Below are positions 13,416 to 16,722 of a stretch of 16,722 bases of DNA, in pieces (the stretch's first letter is position 1; every line of letters begins with the position of its first letter). The notes below the pieces were generated by a model, which was given only the letters and a program-made list of their open reading frames with translations, did not search any database and had not been told where the DNA came from. Origin of the DNA: Eubacterium sp. UBA5416 (GTDB lineage: Bacteria; Bacillota; Clostridia; Lachnospirales; Lachnospiraceae); the NCBI GenBank assembly GCA_002409525.1, contig DHNM01000073.1, positions 2,807 through 19,528 of the forward strand. Direction: 5' to 3'. Position numbers and translations under genes: made by a program.

Positions 13416-13520
13416 TAGTACAAAGAGTCAAAATGGTTATTCTGACCCATTATGCTTATGGATTTTGTTAAGTACTACGTACTTTCGCAATCCTATCATA
13501 AATATAAGGAGCTGTGAGAA

Positions 13521-15509
13521 TTGGAAAAGCAAAAATATTATATATCGACTGCAATCGCATATACATCGGGTAAACCACATATAGGCAATACGTATGAGAT
13601 CATACTGGCTGACAGTATCGCCAGATTTAAGAGAATGCAGGGATACGATGTATACTTTCAGACTGGAACAGATGAACATGGACAGAAGATTGAGCAGAAG
13701 GCGGAGGATCTTGGTGTTACCCCGAAGGAGCTCGTGGATAACGTATCCGGTCAGATAAAACGCATCTGGGATTTGATGAATACTTCCTATGATAAATTTA
13801 TCCGGACTACAGATCATGATCACGAAGTTCAGGTTCAGAAGATATTTAAAAAACTGTACGATCAGGGAGATATTTACAAAGGATTTTACGAAGGCTTGTA
13901 TTGTACCGAGTGCGAGTCTTTCTATACAGAATCCCAGCTTGCCGATGGAAAATGTCCGGAATGCGGCAGTGAGGTTACTTCGACGAAAGAAGAGGCCTAC
14001 TTCTTTAAAATGAGTAAATATGCCCCAAGACTGATTGATTATATTAATGAACACCCTGAGTTTATTCAGCCGGCATCCAGAAAAAATGAGATGATTAATA
14101 ACTTTCTGAAACCGGGTCTTCAGGATTTATGTGTATCCCGTACATCATTTTCATGGGGAATTCCGGTTTCCTTCGATCCGAAACATGTGGTTTATGTATG
14201 GCTGGATGCTCTTACGAATTATATCACCGGGATTGGATATGACTGTGACGGGAACAGCAGTGATCAGTTTAAGAAATACTGGCCTGCAGATCTTCACCTG
14301 ATTGGAAAGGACATCGTCCGTTTTCATACAATTTACTGGCCGATTTTCCTCATGGCGCTGGATCTTCCGCTGCCAAAACAGATCTTCGGACATCCCTGGC
14401 TTCTGCAGAACGATGGAAAGATGAGTAAGTCAAAGGGAAATGTTATCTATGCGGACGATCTTGCAGATCTGTTTGGTGTAGATGCGGTTCGCTATTTCGT
14501 CCTACATGAAATGCCATTTGAAAATGATGGCGTCATCACATGGGAACTTATGGTGGAGAGGATGAATTCCGAGCTTGCCAACACGCTGGGAAATCTGGTA
14601 AACCGGACGATATCTATGTCAAATAAGTACTTTGGGGGTGTTGTAAATGACACCGGTGCTTCCGAAGATCCGGATGATGAGTTCAAATCCGTGGTCACAT
14701 CTACCCGAAGTAAGGTAGAGGCTAAGATGAAAGAGCTCAGAGTTGCAGATGCAATCACAGAAATCTTTAATCTGTTTAAAAGATGCAATAAATATATTGA
14801 CGAAACGATGCCCTGGGTACTGGCAAAGGATCCGAACAAAAAAGACCGTCTCTCCACAGTTCTGTATAACTTAGTGGAAGGAATCTGTATTGGGACAAAT
14901 CTTCTGGAACCCTACATGCCGGAGACAACAGAGCGTATCCTGTCACAGCTGAATATAGGAAAGAGAGCGTATGATGATTTGTCAATGTTTGGATTGTATC
15001 CGTCAGGAACAAAGGTAACCGACAAACCAGAGATACTTTTCAAACGTCTGGATGTCAGGGAGACGATGGATAAAGTCGAGGCTTTAAAACCAATTCACCG
15101 AGAATCCAAAGAAAATCAGGATTCCGGACAGGATACAAAAGATCCGGACAAGAGAAAACCGGTCATAGATATAGAGTCCAAAGAAGAAATCACCATAGAT
15201 GATTTCGATAAGATGCAATTCCAGGTGGGTGAGATCATTTCCTGCGAGGCTGTTAAAAAATCGAGAAAACTTCTCTGCTCACAGGTAAAGATCGGAAGCC
15301 GGGTGAAACAGATTGTATCGGGAATTAAAGCACACTATACTCCGGAGGAAATGGTGGGAAAAAAGGTCATGGTTCTTGTTAATTTAAAGCCTGCAAAGCT
15401 GGCAGGTGTGATTTCAGAGGGTATGATTCTCTGCTCTGAGGATACAGATGGAAATCTTTCCCTTGTGATTCCGGAGAAGAAGATGCCGTCCGGAGCTGAG
15501 ATCTGTTAG
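13521..15509 (+). CDS. metG: methionyl-tRNA synthetase with C-terminal tRNA-binding domain
   Basis: 662 residues. This cytoplasmic class I synthetase charges both initiator and elongator tRNA-Met. The HIGH-type motif is HIGN at residues 20-23 and KMSKS is at 300-304. The inserted zinc knuckle is a four-cysteine site, C128-x2-C131 and C145-x2-C148. The anticodon-binding helices lie in the middle (NTLGNLVNRTISM, DETMPWVLAKDP). A charged linker of about 40 residues leads to a C-terminal Trbp111-like OB fold from about residue 560 (FQVGEIISCEAV, LVNLKPAKLAGVISEGMILC), which dimerises and grips tRNA. The start is the TTG at 13521 with AAGGAG (13506-13511) nine bases upstream; KQKYYISTAIAY begins right after it, so no later start is possible. 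tatD follows 150 bases downstream behind its own promoter, the usual Firmicutes pairing. Confidence 0.97.
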   Translation: MEKQKYYISTAIAYTSGKPHIGNTYEIILADSIARFKRMQGYDVYFQTGTDEHGQKIEQKAEDLGVTPKELVDNVSGQIKRIWDLMNTSYDKFIRTTDHDHEVQVQKIFKKLYDQGDIYKGFYEGLYCTECESFYTESQLADGKCPECGSEVTSTKEEAYFFKMSKYAPRLIDYINEHPEFIQPASRKNEMINNFLKPGLQDLCVSRTSFSWGIPVSFDPKHVVYVWLDALTNYITGIGYDCDGNSSDQFKKYWPADLHLIGKDIVRFHTIYWPIFLMALDLPLPKQIFGHPWLLQNDGKMSKSKGNVIYADDLADLFGVDAVRYFVLHEMPFENDGVITWELMVERMNSELANTLGNLVNRTISMSNKYFGGVVNDTGASEDPDDEFKSVVTSTRSKVEAKMKELRVADAITEIFNLFKRCNKYIDETMPWVLAKDPNKKDRLSTVLYNLVEGICIGTNLLEPYMPETTERILSQLNIGKRAYDDLSMFGLYPSGTKVTDKPEILFKRLDVRETMDKVEALKPIHRESKENQDSGQDTKDPDKRKPVIDIESKEEITIDDFDKMQFQVGEIISCEAVKKSRKLLCSQVKIGSRVKQIVSGIKAHYTPEEMVGKKVMVLVNLKPAKLAGVISEGMILCSEDTDGNLSLVIPEKKMPSGAEIC

Positions 15510-15560
15510 TTTTGAAATCTTTTTAAGTAAAATCGGGGCTCCTGTAAATTTGTAAAAGGA

Positions 15561-15589
15561 TTGACTATTTCTTTGACAGGTTTTATAAT
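15561..15589 (+). promoter_or_regulatory. sigma-A promoter of tatD
   Basis: TTGACT (15561-15566), a 17-base spacer and a perfect TATAAT (15584-15589). The start would be near 15596, right at the palindrome CCGTA-T-TACGG (15599-15609), which could be an operator or the foot of a small 5' hairpin. A second TTGACA at 15573-15578 is too close to this -10 to use. Confidence 0.8.
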
Positions 15590-15659
15590 AGATTTAATCC
15601 GTATTACGGAATATTTTGGATATATTGGCTTATTTGCCTAAAAAGCTATGAGGTGTATT

Positions 15660-16427
15660 ATGATATTTGAGACTCATGCACACTATGACGATGAGGCGTT
15701 TGATGATGACAGGGGACAACTATTAAAGTGCCTTAAGGATCATGATATTGGCCGTGTAGTCAATGTGTGTTCAGATTTAAAAAGCCTTACAACAACGGAA
15801 TGCCTGATGGATAAATATCCATTTATTTATGGAGCATTCGGACTGCATCCGGACGAAGTAGGTGATCTGAACAAAAAGGTCATGGATAGAATCCACTGCT
15901 TAGCGGGGAAAGAAAAAACTGTTGCCGTCGGAGAGATTGGTCTGGACTATTACTGGAACAGGGAACATCATGAGAATCAGGTCTATTGGTTTGAGCGGCA
16001 GATGGAACTTGCCAGACAGGAAAAACTTCCGATTATTGTTCATAGCAGGGATGCAGCGGCGGACACTCTTGATTCGATGAAGAAATTGAAGGCGGGTGAT
16101 ATAGGCGGGGTACTTCATTGTTTCTCCTACTCCAGAGAAATGGCCAGAGAGTACCTTAACATGGGTTTATATCTGGGAATCGGCGGAGTTGTTACATTTA
16201 AAAACGGCAGAAAAATGAAGGAAGTTGTCGAGTACGCACCACTTGATCAGATTCTTGTGGAGACAGACAGTCCTTATCTTGCACCTGAGCCAAACCGCGG
16301 AAAGCGGAATTCTTCTCTGAACCTGCCGTATATTGTACAGATGATCGCTGACATTAAACATGTTGATTATGATGAAGTGATTCAGGTGACCGAAAAAAAT
16401 GCGGAAAATCTGTTCTTAAGAGGGTAG
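15660..16427 (+). CDS. tatD: TatD-family metal-dependent hydrolase (deoxyribonuclease)
   Basis: 255 residues, normal for TatD. The family uses two metal ions on a TIM barrel to cut DNA from the 3' end and has been linked to DNA repair and to removal of D-amino acids from tRNA in related members. Metal ligands are in the expected order: H6 and H8 (THAHYDD), E92 (VGEIGLDYYW), H128 (IVHSRDA), H153 (LHCFS) and D203 (ETDSPYLAPEP). The start is taken at ATG 15660 because GAGGTG (15650-15655) lies four bases upstream; an ATG at 15648 is in frame but overlaps that ribosome site and has none of its own. It has its own promoter, follows metG, and is followed after 50 bases by a secreted-protein gene without a visible promoter, so the two may share a message. 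Confidence 0.94.
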   Translation: MIFETHAHYDDEAFDDDRGQLLKCLKDHDIGRVVNVCSDLKSLTTTECLMDKYPFIYGAFGLHPDEVGDLNKKVMDRIHCLAGKEKTVAVGEIGLDYYWNREHHENQVYWFERQMELARQEKLPIIVHSRDAAADTLDSMKKLKAGDIGGVLHCFSYSREMAREYLNMGLYLGIGGVVTFKNGRKMKEVVEYAPLDQILVETDSPYLAPEPNRGKRNSSLNLPYIVQMIADIKHVDYDEVIQVTEKNAENLFLRG

Positions 16428-16440
16428 CCTGTCTCATTCC

Positions 16441-16458
16441 CGGTAAAATCAATTACCG
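16441..16458 (+). other. small hairpin between tatD and the next gene
   Basis: CGGTAA (16441-16446) pairs with TTACCG (16453-16458) around AATCAA, 14 bases after the tatD stop. No T-run follows, so it is unlikely to stop transcription. Confidence 0.35.
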
Positions 16459-16477
16459 AGTAGCTTAAGAAAGAGTC

Positions 16478-16722
16478 ATGGTTCATATGGATATAGAGAA
16501 ATGGTTATATAGTCATAAAAAGTATCGAAATAAGGCTGCAAAACAAAAGATTCTTTTCACATCCTATGTGCTGAGCGCATCACTTTTCATGGCAAATCCT
16601 CTTTCCGTGATGGGTGAGGTAATTGTTCCAAATCAGGAAGGAGCGCAGGCGCCGGTTGAAAATCCGGAAGCAACGGAGCCGGAAGAGCCGACCCCAACGC
16701 CAACACCGGATCCGGGAACCGG
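16478..16722 (+). CDS. secreted or surface protein with proline-rich N-terminus, partial (3' end outside window)
   Basis: 81 codons are visible before the window ends, with no stop. The product starts with a basic segment (KKYRNKAAKQK) and a hydrophobic stretch (ILFTSYVLSASLFMANPL), a signal peptide with a long n-region or a membrane anchor. An acidic, proline- and threonine-rich linker follows (PEEPTPTPTPDPGTG), as in cell-wall or exported enzymes whose folded domain comes later. The start is ATG 16478; ATG 16487 is also in frame, and neither has a strong ribosome site (AAGAAAGAG at 16468-16476 is the best candidate). In Bacillus the place after tatD is held by yabE, a wall-active protein, so a cell-wall role is possible, but the functional part is not visible. 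Confidence 0.7.
   Translation, partial: MVHMDIEKWLYSHKKYRNKAAKQKILFTSYVLSASLFMANPLSVMGEVIVPNQEGAQAPVENPEATEPEEPTPTPTPDPGT

Noticed and set aside
13279..13431. N-terminal extension of the rubrerythrin frame by 51 codons
   Set aside because: It runs through the -35/-10 promoter and PerR-like site; the ATG at 13278 has a ribosome site and begins the rubredoxin fold.
13437..14054. Minus-strand open frame (205 codons) opposite metG
   Set aside because: Antisense to the conserved catalytic domain of metG, with a composition typical of a shadow frame and no supporting signals.
1..16722. CRISPR array, insertion sequence, prophage or toxin-antitoxin module
   Set aside because: No spaced direct-repeat array, transposase, integrase, phage gene or paired small toxin/antitoxin frames could be found on either strand.

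Overview
The window reads as a chromosomal core region of a low-to-moderate GC Gram-positive anaerobe, most likely a Lachnospiraceae-type clostridium. The evidence is a eukaryotic-like (type 2) IleS controlled by a T-box leader, a reverse-domain-order rubrerythrin, a secreted DUF1002 protein, strong AGGAGG-type ribosome sites, sigma-A promoters with 17-bp spacers, and TTG starts. I see no insertion sequence, tRNA, rRNA, CRISPR array or phage gene. The taxonomy is inferred from gene content only.

Layout. Positions 1-113 hold a small structured inverted-repeat element. Next on the + strand is a DEDDh 3'-5' exonuclease with a C-terminal Cys/His cluster (150-1097); its promoter leaves almost no 5' leader. 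A promoter and an Ile-specific T-box leader follow (1107-1403), controlling ileS (1420-4572), with glgP close behind (4606-7062). A new promoter inside the glgP/next-gene gap serves an 853-residue protein (7152-9713) built from a TPR-like N-terminus, a long acidic disordered linker and a CbxX-like AAA domain whose catalytic positions look altered. rsmA/ksgA (9766-10638) closes this + strand block with a terminator.

The 3-kb middle section carries a secreted DUF1002 protein (10930-11838) flanked on both sides by matching direct-repeat promoter-like boxes. It also carries two - strand genes, each with its own promoter and terminator: a corrinoid adenosyltransferase (12039-12572) and a reverse rubrerythrin (12736-13278). 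The + strand then resumes with metG (13521-15509), tatD (15660-16427) and the start of a secreted proline-rich protein that runs off the window edge.

How the genes fit together. Most are housekeeping: tRNA charging (ileS, metG), rRNA maturation (rsmA), nucleic-acid processing (exonuclease, tatD), glycogen breakdown (glgP), cobamide activation and peroxide defence. The metG-tatD pair and nearby rsmA recall the Bacillus order metG-tatD-yabE-rnmV-ksgA, but here rsmA lies upstream, separated by the DUF1002/cobO/rubrerythrin segment. The least explained items are the TPR/pseudo-AAA protein, the paired boxes around the DUF1002 gene with a possible short RNA behind it, the structured element at the left edge, and the abbreviated T-box bulge before ileS.
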